Shown here: positions 1-6,716 of the stretch, one piece after another | How the letters are laid out: each line of letters opens with the position of its first letter | Position numbering within the stretch: position 1 is the stretch's first letter | Assembly (NCBI GenBank): GCA_946002045.1 | Contig: CAMFYM010000011.1 | Coordinates: 1 to 21,275 of the forward strand | Reading direction: 5' to 3' | Length of the DNA stretch: 21,275 nt | DNA from: an uncultured Clostridia bacterium | Lineage (GTDB): Bacteria; Bacillota; Clostridia; Oscillospirales; Acutalibacteraceae | Notes under the pieces: model-generated | Database searches by the model: none | The model's input: the letters and a program-made list of their open reading frames with translations, nothing else | What the model was told of the DNA's origin: nothing | Translations under genes and position numbers: made by a program

Positions 1-47
1 TTTCGCTGTTTTCTCCTGTTTTTAAGCTATACCTCTTTATTTAGGAC

Positions 48-93
48 ACCCCTTTGGTAGTTATTTTATTCTACCATAGGGGGTACTTTTTTT
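48..93 (+). terminator. Intrinsic terminator of an upstream gene
   Basis: A 12-bp stem (49-60 with 71-82, one T/T mismatch) closes a loop at 61-70 and is followed by seven T at 87-93. It probably ends a plus-strand transcript that begins outside the window, because no gene in the window precedes it. Confidence 0.65.
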
Positions 94-249
94 CTATTGT
101 CCATTTTTACTGGACTTGTTCAGTTGTTCCTGTGCTTTTTTATTTTTGTTGCAATAGTAATTATTGTCAATGTTTTGAGTGATTTATGCACTACTTTGTG
201 AAATATTTGTCAATATGTTGCTATTTTTCATAAAGTTTGCAAGTTATCA
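94..249. other. AT-rich intergenic stretch, no gene seen
   Basis: With the terminator before it, this stretch makes the 313 bases before serC gene-free. I see no ORF with a ribosome site. There is no T-box specifier structure and no riboswitch core, only a weak 5-bp hairpin at 99-115. Confidence 0.5.
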
Positions 250-277
250 TTGACAAAAAAATAAACAACACTATAAT
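250..277 (+). promoter_or_regulatory. Sigma-A promoter of serC-serA
   Basis: A perfect -35 TTGACA (250-255) and a perfect -10 TATAAT (272-277) are separated by 16 bp. The predicted start near 284 leaves a leader of about 30 nt with AGGAG at 302-306, too short for a T-box or riboswitch. Control is therefore likely at initiation. Confidence 0.85.
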
Positions 278-313
278 GGAATAGAATACTTTTTATTTGA
301 TAGGAGAATTTTT

Positions 314-1399
314 ATGGCAAGAGTTTACAACTTTAGTGCAGGCCCTTCAACACTTCCTGAAAAGGTGCTTGAGCAGGCTGCAGCAGAAATGATGGATTAT
401 CAGGGCAGTGGTCAATCTGTTATGGAGATGAGCCATCGTTCAAAGGTATTTGACAAAATCATTAAGGATGCAGAGGCTCTTATGAGAGAGCTTTACAACA
501 TTCCTGACAACTACAAGGTACTATTCCTTCAGGGTGGTGCATCTGCACAGTTTTCTGCTATCCCCCTTAACTTTATGAACGGTTCAGGCAAAGCAGACTA
601 CATCATTACAGGTCAATGGGCAAAGAAGGCATTTCAAGAGGCGCAAAAATACGGCGACGCTGTTGCTGTTGCATCATCTGCCGACAAGACCTTCTCATAT
701 ATCCCAAAGACAAAGGCTGAGGATTTTCGTGAGGACGCAGACTATGTATATATCTGTATGAACAACACAATCTACGGCACTGTTTACAAGGAGCTCCCTC
801 CTGTTGGCGACAAGGTGCTTATTGCCGATGTTTCATCCTGTGCTCTTTCAGAGCCACTTGACATCAGCAAATTCGGTGTTGTATATTTCGGTGCACAAAA
901 GAATGTTGCTCCGGCAGGTCTTGTGGTTGCGATTATTCGTGAGGATTTGCTTGGTAATGCAAGGGATATTACCCCTGTTATGATGAACTACAAGGTGCAG
1001 GCTGACGCAGACTCACTTTACAACACACCACCTTGCTGGACTATTTACATCTGCAAGCTTGTGCTTGAGTGGATTAAGAACGACATCGGTGGCCTTGAAA
1101 AGATGAAGGAAAGAAATGAAAAGAAGGCTGCTATCCTTTACAATTTCCTTGATAATTCAGAATTATTCAAGGGTACAGTTGTACCTGAGGACCGTTCACT
1201 TATGAATGTTCCGTTCATAATCGGTGATGACGAGCTTGAAAAGAAGTTTATTGCTGAGGCAACTGAGGCAGGCTTTGTTAACCTTAAGGGTCACAGAAGC
1301 GTTGGTGGTATGCGAGCATCTATCTATAACGCTATGCCTATTGAGGGCGTTGAAAAGCTTGTTGAATTTATGGCAGAATTTGAGAAAAATAATAAATAA
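314..1399 (+). CDS. serC: Phosphoserine aminotransferase
   Basis: A cytoplasmic PLP enzyme (EC 2.6.1.52) that converts 3-phosphohydroxypyruvate and glutamate to phosphoserine, the second step of serine synthesis. The 361-residue length is normal for the family. The N-terminus reads YNFSAGPSTLP, the typical SerC opening. The PLP-binding lysine is predicted at K196 in the motif FGAQKN, and the C-terminal part has the family's GHRSVGGMRASIYNAMP segment. The start is set by AGGAG at 302-306, seven bases before ATG. The gene is followed after 14 bases by serA, so the two catalyse consecutive reactions from one transcript. Nothing is truncated or unusual. Confidence 0.97.
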   Translation: MARVYNFSAGPSTLPEKVLEQAAAEMMDYQGSGQSVMEMSHRSKVFDKIIKDAEALMRELYNIPDNYKVLFLQGGASAQFSAIPLNFMNGSGKADYIITGQWAKKAFQEAQKYGDAVAVASSADKTFSYIPKTKAEDFREDADYVYICMNNTIYGTVYKELPPVGDKVLIADVSSCALSEPLDISKFGVVYFGAQKNVAPAGLVVAIIREDLLGNARDITPVMMNYKVQADADSLYNTPPCWTIYICKLVLEWIKNDIGGLEKMKERNEKKAAILYNFLDNSELFKGTVVPEDRSLMNVPFIIGDDELEKKFIAEATEAGFVNLKGHRSVGGMRASIYNAMPIEGVEKLVEFMAEFEKNNK

Positions 1400-1413
1400 T
1401 TTGGAGATACACT

Positions 1414-2574
1414 ATGTTTAATATTAAAACGCTTAACAAAATTTCAGATGTTGGCTTGTCAAAATTTGACGAGGCGAAATACATCTGTGGTAGCGAGATT
1501 GATAATCCCGATGCCATTATGGTTAGAAGTGCATCTATGCACGATATGGAAATGCCTGAGTCACTGCTTGCAATCGCTCGTGCAGGTGCCGGTGTAAACA
1601 ATATTCCTGTGGCTGATTGTGCAAATCAGGGTATTGTAGTTTTCAATACTCCCGGTGCAAATGCAAATGCTGTTAAGGAGCTTGTTATCTGTGGACTCCT
1701 GCTTTCAAGCCGTAAGGTAACAAAGGCAATCGACTGGTGCAAAACAATCAAGGACGAGGGCGACAATGTAGGCAAGGTTGTTGAAAAGGGTAAAAGCGCC
1801 TTTGCAGGACCTGAAATTAAGGGAAAGACTCTTGGCGTAATCGGTCTTGGTGCTATCGGCAGACTTGTTGCCGAGGCTGCCGTTGACCTTGGCATGAAGG
1901 TTATCGGCTACGACCCGTTTTTACCGGAGGATGTCCAGCTTAAGGCAGGCATCACCATTAACAATAATCTTGAGGAAATTTATCCTGTTGCAGACTATAT
2001 CACACTTCATGTTCCACTTACTGCAGAAACAAAGGGACTTATTTGCAACGAAACTATTGATAAAATGAAGAACACGGTAAGAATTATGAATTTCGCTCGT
2101 GGCGACCTTGCTGTTTCCGGCGACATTGTTACTGCTCTTGAGGAGGGCAGGATGGCAGCATATGTTACCGACTTCCCAACTGCTGACCTTATCGGTATTG
2201 ACGGTGTTATTGCATTACCTCACCTTGGTGCTTCCACTCCTGAAAGTGAGGAGAACTGTGCGTCAATGGGTGCATTAGAGCTTATTGATTTTCTTGAAAA
2301 CGGTAATATCAAAAATTCTGTTAATATGCCACCTGTATCTGTTGCAAGAACAGGAGAAGCAAGAATTACCGTTATTCACAAAAATCAGCTTAATATGATT
2401 GCAACAATTACCGACACAATCAGCCGTGACGGAATTAACATTGCATCATTTGAGGACAAAAACCGTGGTGAATACGCTTACTCAATTATTGATGTTGACA
2501 CATATCCTGCACAGAAGGTTGTGGACGACATTACTGCTATTGACGGCGTAATCAGAGTGAGAGTTATCAAATAA
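1414..2574 (+). CDS. serA: D-3-phosphoglycerate dehydrogenase, short ACT type
   Basis: Oxidises 3-phosphoglycerate with NAD to 3-phosphohydroxypyruvate, the substrate of the adjacent SerC. Its 386 residues show a D-2-hydroxyacid dehydrogenase core with the NAD-binding GLGAIG loop near residues 143-148, a catalytic ARGD segment and the histidine of PHLGAST near 270. A C-terminal ACT domain (about 318-386) is the usual site of serine feedback. The intervening ASB domain of the long bacterial form is absent, so this is the short form common in Firmicutes and Bacteroidetes. Ribosome site GGAG lies at 1403-1406. A terminator follows at 2590. Paralogous 2-hydroxyacid dehydrogenases are unlikely given the serC pairing and the ACT domain. 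Confidence 0.96.
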   Translation: MFNIKTLNKISDVGLSKFDEAKYICGSEIDNPDAIMVRSASMHDMEMPESLLAIARAGAGVNNIPVADCANQGIVVFNTPGANANAVKELVICGLLLSSRKVTKAIDWCKTIKDEGDNVGKVVEKGKSAFAGPEIKGKTLGVIGLGAIGRLVAEAAVDLGMKVIGYDPFLPEDVQLKAGITINNNLEEIYPVADYITLHVPLTAETKGLICNETIDKMKNTVRIMNFARGDLAVSGDIVTALEEGRMAAYVTDFPTADLIGIDGVIALPHLGASTPESEENCASMGALELIDFLENGNIKNSVNMPPVSVARTGEARITVIHKNQLNMIATITDTISRDGINIASFEDKNRGEYAYSIIDVDTYPAQKVVDDITAIDGVIRVRVIK

Positions 2575-2589
2575 ACAAACGCAATACGG

Positions 2590-2624
2590 CAAGACGGCTT
2601 GATTACAGGTCGTCTTGTTTTTTT
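2590..2624 (+). terminator. Terminator of serC-serA
   Basis: A perfect 7-bp stem (CAAGACG 2590-2596 with CGTCTTG 2611-2617) is followed by seven T. It lies 16 bases after the serA stop. Confidence 0.85.
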
Positions 2625-2646
2625 GCAAAAAAATTTAATTTGGGAC

Positions 2647-2675
2647 TTGATTATTTGGCAACTGTCTGCTATAAT
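2647..2675 (+). promoter_or_regulatory. Sigma-A promoter of the aldolase gene
   Basis: A -35 TTGATT (2647-2652) and a perfect -10 TATAAT (2670-2675) have 17-bp spacing. They lie between the serA terminator and the next ATG, so the downstream gene is an independent unit. Confidence 0.75.
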
Positions 2676-2725
2676 GTACGAAAACGCTTTAAAGTGTTAA
2701 AGTAATCAGTAAAGAGGTATTAGAT

Positions 2726-3703
2726 ATGGAAGCAAGAAAAGGTAACCTTATGTCTGTTCGTACAGACGTTAAGGTGTTAGATGCAACAATTCGTGACGGT
2801 GGACTTTGCAATAACTTTGAATTTACAGATGAATTTGTAAGAGAGCTTTATAAAACAAATGTAAAATCAGGTGTTGATTATATGGAGTTCGGCTATCGTG
2901 CGTCTAAAAATCTTTTCGACCCTGATAAATTCGGCAAGTGGAAGTTCTGTAGCGAGGAGGATATAAGGAGCATTGTGGGTGACAATGTGTCCGACTTAAA
3001 AATTGCCGTTATGGCAGATGTGGGCAGATGTGACTTTAAGGAGGATTTTGTACCTAAGGCAGAAAGCGTTATTGATATGGTGCGTGTTGCCTGCTACATT
3101 CATCAAATTCCTGCTGCAATCGAAATGATAGAGCATTTCCACAATTTAGGCTACGAAACAACCTGCAATATTATGGCAATCAGCCAAGCAAACACCGAGC
3201 AGGTGGAGGGTGCCCTTGAAATGCTGGGTAACAGCAGTGTTGATGTAATTTATCTTGTAGATTCCTACGGCTCACTTTATCCTGAATCGGCAGGTGCCCT
3301 TGCTATGAAATATCTTGAGGCAGGTGAAAAATACGGCAAGTCAATCGGATTTCACGCCCACAACAATCAAAATCTTGCCTTTGCAAATACTATTGAAACC
3401 ATGTCCTATGGCGTTTCATATTTAGACGCAACTGCATCCGGTATGGGCAGAGGCGCAGGTAACTGTGCAATGGAGCTGCTTTTGGGATTTCTTAAAAATC
3501 CAAAATACAGCCTTTACTTCCTGCTAACCTTCCTTGAAAAATATATTATTCCACTTAAGGAAAGCGGTGTTGTTTGGGGATATGATGTTCAGTATATGCT
3601 CACAGGTCAGCTTAACCGTCATCCTCGTGAGGCTATGGCTTTTACGGCAGAAAAACGACAGGATTATTGCGAATTTTACAAGGGATTACTTGACAACGAC
3701 TAA
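2726..3703 (+). CDS. DRE-TIM aldolase (HMG-CoA lyase / DmpG-like catalytic domain)
   Basis: This 325-residue protein is a TIM-barrel metal-dependent aldolase/lyase. LDATIRDGG (18-26) carries the Asp-Arg pair that names the family, and GFHAHNN (about 208-214) carries the HxH metal ligands, with GAGN further on. This resembles the catalytic domain of 4-hydroxy-2-oxovalerate aldolase, but the C-terminal communication domain that delivers acetaldehyde to a partner dehydrogenase is missing and no dehydrogenase is nearby. The substrate is therefore unknown; database entries for such proteins usually read 'aldolase catalytic domain-containing protein'. The start at 2726 is favoured by GAGG at 2714-2717; the in-frame ATG at 2750 has no comparable site. 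It is transcribed alone. The thiT promoter overlaps its last codons. Confidence 0.85.
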   Translation: MEARKGNLMSVRTDVKVLDATIRDGGLCNNFEFTDEFVRELYKTNVKSGVDYMEFGYRASKNLFDPDKFGKWKFCSEEDIRSIVGDNVSDLKIAVMADVGRCDFKEDFVPKAESVIDMVRVACYIHQIPAAIEMIEHFHNLGYETTCNIMAISQANTEQVEGALEMLGNSSVDVIYLVDSYGSLYPESAGALAMKYLEAGEKYGKSIGFHAHNNQNLAFANTIETMSYGVSYLDATASGMGRGAGNCAMELLLGFLKNPKYSLYFLLTFLEKYIIPLKESGVVWGYDVQYMLTGQLNRHPREAMAFTAEKRQDYCEFYKGLLDND

Positions 3704-3719
3704 TCCCCTGTATTATAAT
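3690..3719 (+). promoter_or_regulatory. Sigma-A promoter of the thiT leader, overlapping the aldolase 3' end
   Basis: A perfect TTGACA (3690-3695) and a perfect TATAAT (3714-3719) have 18-bp spacing. The -35 lies inside the last codons of the aldolase gene (Leu-Asp-Asn-Asp-stop). Transcription should start near 3726, just before the riboswitch-like leader. Confidence 0.8.
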
Positions 3720-3729
3720 ATGTGCAGCT

Positions 3730-3823
3730 TAATAAGTCAGGGGTGCCGAGGCAGCAGCCGACGCTGAGATTATACCCTTCGAGCCGAGCATTAGTATGGA
3801 CGGTAAGACGAGATATGATATTA
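3730..3823 (+). promoter_or_regulatory. TPP-riboswitch-like aptamer upstream of thiT
   Basis: The 5' half fits the TPP (THI-box) aptamer. A GGGGTGCC segment starts at 3740, CTGAGATTATACCC at 3764-3777, and P2 can form between 3739-3744 and 3774-3779. P3 is capped by the GGC/GCC hairpin 3750-3759. A closing helix of 5 bp is possible (3730-3734 with 3819-3823). The 3' half (3780-3818) does not match the usual P4/P5 consensus and can only be folded weakly (TCG 3779-3781 with CGA 3809-3811; CCG 3784-3786 with CGG 3801-3803). The downstream gene is a thiamine transporter, which supports TPP sensing. The identity is probable rather than certain. Confidence 0.7.
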
Positions 3824-3825
3824 CA

Positions 3826-3854
3826 CCCCTATGTTATCATAGGGGTTTTCTTTT
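3826..3854 (+). terminator. Riboswitch expression-platform terminator before thiT
   Basis: A perfect 8-bp stem (CCCCTATG 3826-3833 with CATAGGGG 3838-3845), loop TTAT, then TTTTCTTTT. The aptamer strand AGGGGTG (3739-3745) is exactly complementary to CACCCCT (3824-3830). That gives an antiterminator that excludes both P2 and this hairpin. The expected logic is ligand bound, P2 formed, terminator formed, thiT off. Confidence 0.85.
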
Positions 3855-3891
3855 GGCTTATTATAGTATAGTATAAGGAAAGGAGAAAAAT

Positions 3892-4551
3892 ATGAACAGC
3901 AAAACAAAAAAGATTGTTACAACAGGTGTGCTTATTGCTCTTGGTACAATTCTTTCAATGATTAAGGTTTATGACCTGCCATACGGTGGCTCAATCACTC
4001 TTTTCGGTATGGTACCTATCGTTATTTTAGGCTACAAGTACGGTGTTAAGCACGGCATTTTAAGTGGTGTAATTTTCAGCGTGCTCCAGGCAATTTTGGG
4101 TGCAACAATGAGTCAGGCATTTGCCGGTATGTATGACAAGGAAAGCCCTGTTAAATCAGTAGTTAACATTGTACTTATGGCATTTATTGACTACCTTGTT
4201 GCTTTCACGGTTCTCGGTCTTTCAGGTATGTTCAAAAACAAGATTAAAAATCACTATGCATCTATCCTTGTAGGCAGTGGTGTGGTTGTTCTTCTTCGTT
4301 TAGTGGCACACTTCCTTTCAGGCTGGATTTTGTGGGGCAGCTATGCAGAGTGGTTCTTTACAGATGTTATGACAAACAGCCTTGGCAAGAACATCCTTGC
4401 AACCTTCTCAGGTCAGGGTCTTGCAGTTGTATATTCACTTGTTTACAACGCAAGCTATATGCTCCCTGAGCTTCTTGTTACTCTTGTTGGTGTGGCAGCA
4501 ATTATGGCAGTACCTGCATTGAGAAAGCAAATCGTTAGCGAGAACGCATAA
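3892..4551 (+). CDS. thiT: ECF transporter S component, thiamine-specific
   Basis: A 219-residue integral membrane protein with about six hydrophobic segments. It is the substrate-binding (S) subunit that docks onto a shared ECF energising module to import thiamine; the module is not encoded here, as usual for group II ECF systems. Family-specific features are LPYGGSITLFGMVPI near residues 28-42, the RLVAHFLSG segment and YNASYMLPE near the C-terminus; His, Tyr and Asn in these segments correspond to thiamine-contacting positions known for Lactococcus ThiT. The loop before YNASYMLPE looks somewhat longer than I expect. Ribosome site AGGAG at 3881-3885. Regulation is predicted through the TPP-like leader and terminator just upstream. 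A bidirectional terminator follows. Confidence 0.93.
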   Translation: MNSKTKKIVTTGVLIALGTILSMIKVYDLPYGGSITLFGMVPIVILGYKYGVKHGILSGVIFSVLQAILGATMSQAFAGMYDKESPVKSVVNIVLMAFIDYLVAFTVLGLSGMFKNKIKNHYASILVGSGVVVLLRLVAHFLSGWILWGSYAEWFFTDVMTNSLGKNILATFSGQGLAVVYSLVYNASYMLPELLVTLVGVAAIMAVPALRKQIVSENA

Positions 4552-4577
4552 TCGTTTAACAATACATATTGTAAAAC

Positions 4578-4613
4578 AAAAGTGGCTTAGACATCGAATC
4601 TAAGCCACTTTTT
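4578..4613. terminator. Bidirectional terminator between thiT and the GH25 gene
   Basis: A perfect 14-bp stem (4578-4591 with 4599-4612) has a 7-nt loop. T-runs on the plus strand and A-runs on the left serve both convergent genes. It abuts the GH25 stop codon at 4614-4616. Confidence 0.9.
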
Positions 4614-5387
4614 CTAATTGCTGTACCAATAATTCAAATCCACATATTTACTTTCAACACAATCGCTTTTACCCTTGTCGGAATACTGCCAAATATCATA
4701 TTCAACACCATATCCCACCTTGCTGCCGTAATCTGCTGCCCAAACAACAGTGTCCTTGCCCAAATCCTTTGCAACAAGATTATGCTTAAGCATACTTGAT
4801 GAGGCGTAAACACCCGGAATGTACCCCTTTTCAGCCACTCGCTCACAAAAGGCATTAACAATTTTTGTGCTGTCCTGTGGAGAAAGTTTTTTATCATAAA
4901 GCCTGCCTGTGTGCTGACCGTTGGAGTCGGTAGGATATTCATAATCAATGATTATAGGCAGCTTCAGATCATAGTGCTTAACCATATCAAGCACAAAATC
5001 TGCCTCCTGTCTTGCTTCCTTTTCGTTAACTGCCTGAGTGTAAAAATATACACCGAATGGGATTTTCGACTTTTCTGCCTTCTTTAAGTTATCCTTGGCG
5101 TAATCATCACGGCAGATATTGCCCTTGGCATAGCCACGATAGCCCACACGGATAAAGGCAAAATCAAATTCCTCTGCCACCATATCCCAATCTACATTTT
5201 TGTTATGCTCCGACACATCAATGCCCTTGGCAACCTCCTTGCCGAAATCGTAAACGGTCTGTTGCTTTTTGTTGCCCGATAATGACAGGCAGGAGATAAT
5301 CATTGCTGCAATCAACGCAAGAGCAATAGCCACTATTAACTTTTTTGGTTTTAATTGTTTTTTTACTGCTTTATTTTTTACTGCCAT
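4614..5387 (-). CDS. Membrane-anchored GH25 muramidase (lysozyme)
   Basis: A 257-residue protein expected to cleave the N-acetylmuramic acid beta-1,4 bond of peptidoglycan outside the membrane. A basic start and one hydrophobic segment (about 17-37) act as an uncleaved anchor or signal. The rest is a GH25 barrel: GIDVSEH (55-61), FIRVGYRG (79-86), FGVYFY (111-116) and the catalytic pair in IIIDYEYP (D148, E150). No cell-wall-binding repeats or SH3 domains are present, unlike many phage endolysins, and no holin is nearby, so a role in cell-wall turnover is more likely than a prophage remnant. No clear Shine-Dalgarno sequence precedes the ATG; the start rests on the signal-anchor position. Monocistronic and convergent with thiT. 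Confidence 0.92.
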   Translation of the reverse strand: MAVKNKAVKKQLKPKKLIVAIALALIAAMIISCLSLSGNKKQQTVYDFGKEVAKGIDVSEHNKNVDWDMVAEEFDFAFIRVGYRGYAKGNICRDDYAKDNLKKAEKSKIPFGVYFYTQAVNEKEARQEADFVLDMVKHYDLKLPIIIDYEYPTDSNGQHTGRLYDKKLSPQDSTKIVNAFCERVAEKGYIPGVYASSSMLKHNLVAKDLGKDTVVWAADYGSKVGYGVEYDIWQYSDKGKSDCVESKYVDLNYWYSN

Positions 5388-5474
5388 ACACAGTATATTA
5401 ACACATAACCATATTTATTTCCACAAGTAATCCTTGGATATTACAGAAAATTTACAATATCGATAAAATGTGCA

Positions 5475-5502
5475 TTGACATATTTTTTCATTGCTTTATA
5501 AT
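5475..5502 (+). promoter_or_regulatory. Sigma-A promoter of DAHP synthase
   Basis: TTGACA (5475-5480) and TATAAT (5497-5502) have 16-bp spacing. The leader is only about 25 nt, with no room for a T-box or peptide attenuator, so control is likely by enzyme feedback or an unseen repressor. Confidence 0.85.
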
Positions 5503-5533
5503 AGTTACAGGTATTTTTTACGAGGTGATATGA

Positions 5534-6571
5534 ATGAATAACAGTAATTTGGATTTTAAAAGAAAATTACCTATACCAAAGGAAATAAAGGCAGAAATGC
5601 CGTTATCAAAGGAAGCAGCTGCCATTAAGGAGCAAAGAGATGCACAGGTTGCCAAGGTATTCACAGGTGAAAGCGACAAATTTTTGCTTATCATCGGTCC
5701 CTGCTCTGCCGACAGAGCCGACTCTGTTTTAGATTATATTCACAGACTTGCAGATGTTCAAAAAGAGGTTGAGGATAAAATTATCATCATACCGAGAATA
5801 TATACAGGTAAGCCGAGAACAACAGGCGCAGGCTACAAGGGTATGCTCCACCAGCCTGACCCGGATAAAGAGCCTGATGTTTTAGAGGGCATTAAGGCTA
5901 TTCGTTCTCTGCACAAGGACGCCATTGAGCAAACAGGACTTACCTGTGCAGACGAAATGCTCTATCCTCAAAATTACAGATACCTGTCTGACCTTTTGTC
6001 ATATGTGGCAATCGGTGCCCGTTCTGTTGAAAATCAGGAGCATCGCCTTGTTTCATCCGGTATTGACGCCCCTGTTGGTATGAAAAACCCTACAAGTGGC
6101 GACCTTTCAATTATGCTAAATGCAATTAAGGCAGCACAGAGCAGTCACACCTTCCTATACAGAGGCTGGGAGGTTGAGTCAAAGGGTAATCCGTTGGCAC
6201 ACGCAATCCTCCGTGGCAGTGTCAGCAAGCACGGCAACAATCATGCCAACTATCATTACGAGGATTTAAGACAGCTTTATGATTTATACTGCAACGGTGG
6301 ATACGAAAACCCTGCTGTTGTTGTAGATACTAACCACTCAAATTCAGGCAAAAAGTACCTTGAGCAGATAAGAATTGCCAACGAGGTATTGCACTCAATG
6401 CGTCACAGCAACGATATTAAGTCGATGATTAAGGGCTTTATGGTTGAGTCATACATTGAGGACGGATGCCAAAAGGTTGAGGAAGGCGTTTACGGCAAAT
6501 CAATTACCGACCCGTGTCTTGGCTGGGACAAAACAAAGGAATTGATATATAACATTGCCGAACAATTATAA
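5534..6571 (+). CDS. aroF: 3-deoxy-7-phosphoheptulonate synthase, class I
   Basis: Condenses phosphoenolpyruvate with erythrose-4-phosphate in the first step of the shikimate pathway. The 345-residue sequence is of the class I-alpha type (E. coli AroF/G/H-like): GPCSAD (55-60), the PEP-binding KPRTTGAGYKG (93-103), GARSVENQEHR (161-171) and a metal-binding VVDTNHSNSGK segment. The roughly 50-residue N-terminal extension seen in feedback-inhibited E. coli isozymes is present. Which amino acid inhibits it cannot be read with confidence, so the letter in the symbol is arbitrary. Ribosome site GAGGTGAT precedes ATG 5534; an overlapping ATG at 5530 is out of frame. It has its own promoter and terminator. 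The next unit is a TrpXYZ-type importer, suggesting an aromatic amino-acid theme. Confidence 0.95.
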   Translation: MNNSNLDFKRKLPIPKEIKAEMPLSKEAAAIKEQRDAQVAKVFTGESDKFLLIIGPCSADRADSVLDYIHRLADVQKEVEDKIIIIPRIYTGKPRTTGAGYKGMLHQPDPDKEPDVLEGIKAIRSLHKDAIEQTGLTCADEMLYPQNYRYLSDLLSYVAIGARSVENQEHRLVSSGIDAPVGMKNPTSGDLSIMLNAIKAAQSSHTFLYRGWEVESKGNPLAHAILRGSVSKHGNNHANYHYEDLRQLYDLYCNGGYENPAVVVDTNHSNSGKKYLEQIRIANEVLHSMRHSNDIKSMIKGFMVESYIEDGCQKVEEGVYGKSITDPCLGWDKTKELIYNIAEQL

Positions 6572-6582
6572 TCTCAACAATT

Positions 6583-6616
6583 ACGCACATTACAAAATCT
6601 GCAATGTGCGTTTTTT
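6583..6616 (+). terminator. Terminator of DAHP synthase gene
   Basis: A perfect 9-bp stem (ACGCACATT 6583-6591 with AATGTGCGT 6603-6611) is followed by a run of T to 6616. Confidence 0.9.
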
Positions 6617-6635
6617 AATAAAATAAAAATGACTA

Positions 6636-6664
6636 TTGACTTTAATGCTTAAAAGTGCTAAACT
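6636..6664 (+). promoter_or_regulatory. Probable promoter of the TrpXYZ-type operon
   Basis: TTGACT (6636-6641) and TAAACT (6659-6664) have 17-bp spacing. The -10 is imperfect (4 of 6). The short leader holds no obvious regulatory fold. Confidence 0.55.
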
Positions 6665-6716
6665 TAAGTTACTGAGAATTGAATTGGAAAGATATTTTCC
6701 GGAAAGGACAATTAAA

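Noticed and set aside
99..115. Hairpin GTCCA/TGGAC upstream of serC
   Set aside because: Only 5 bp, no T-run, and before the promoter; not enough to call a terminator or operator.
94..313. Possible serine T-box before serC
   Set aside because: The promoter is only about 30 nt from ATG, and no T-box sequence or terminator/antiterminator pair is visible.
4614..5387. Prophage endolysin
   Set aside because: No holin or phage genes nearby, no wall-binding domain, and a membrane anchor at the N-terminus; it fits a housekeeping wall enzyme better.
6636..6716. N-terminal extension of the substrate-binding protein
   Set aside because: The extension coincides with the predicted promoter and would bury the lipoprotein signal; ATG 6717 has a ribosome site.
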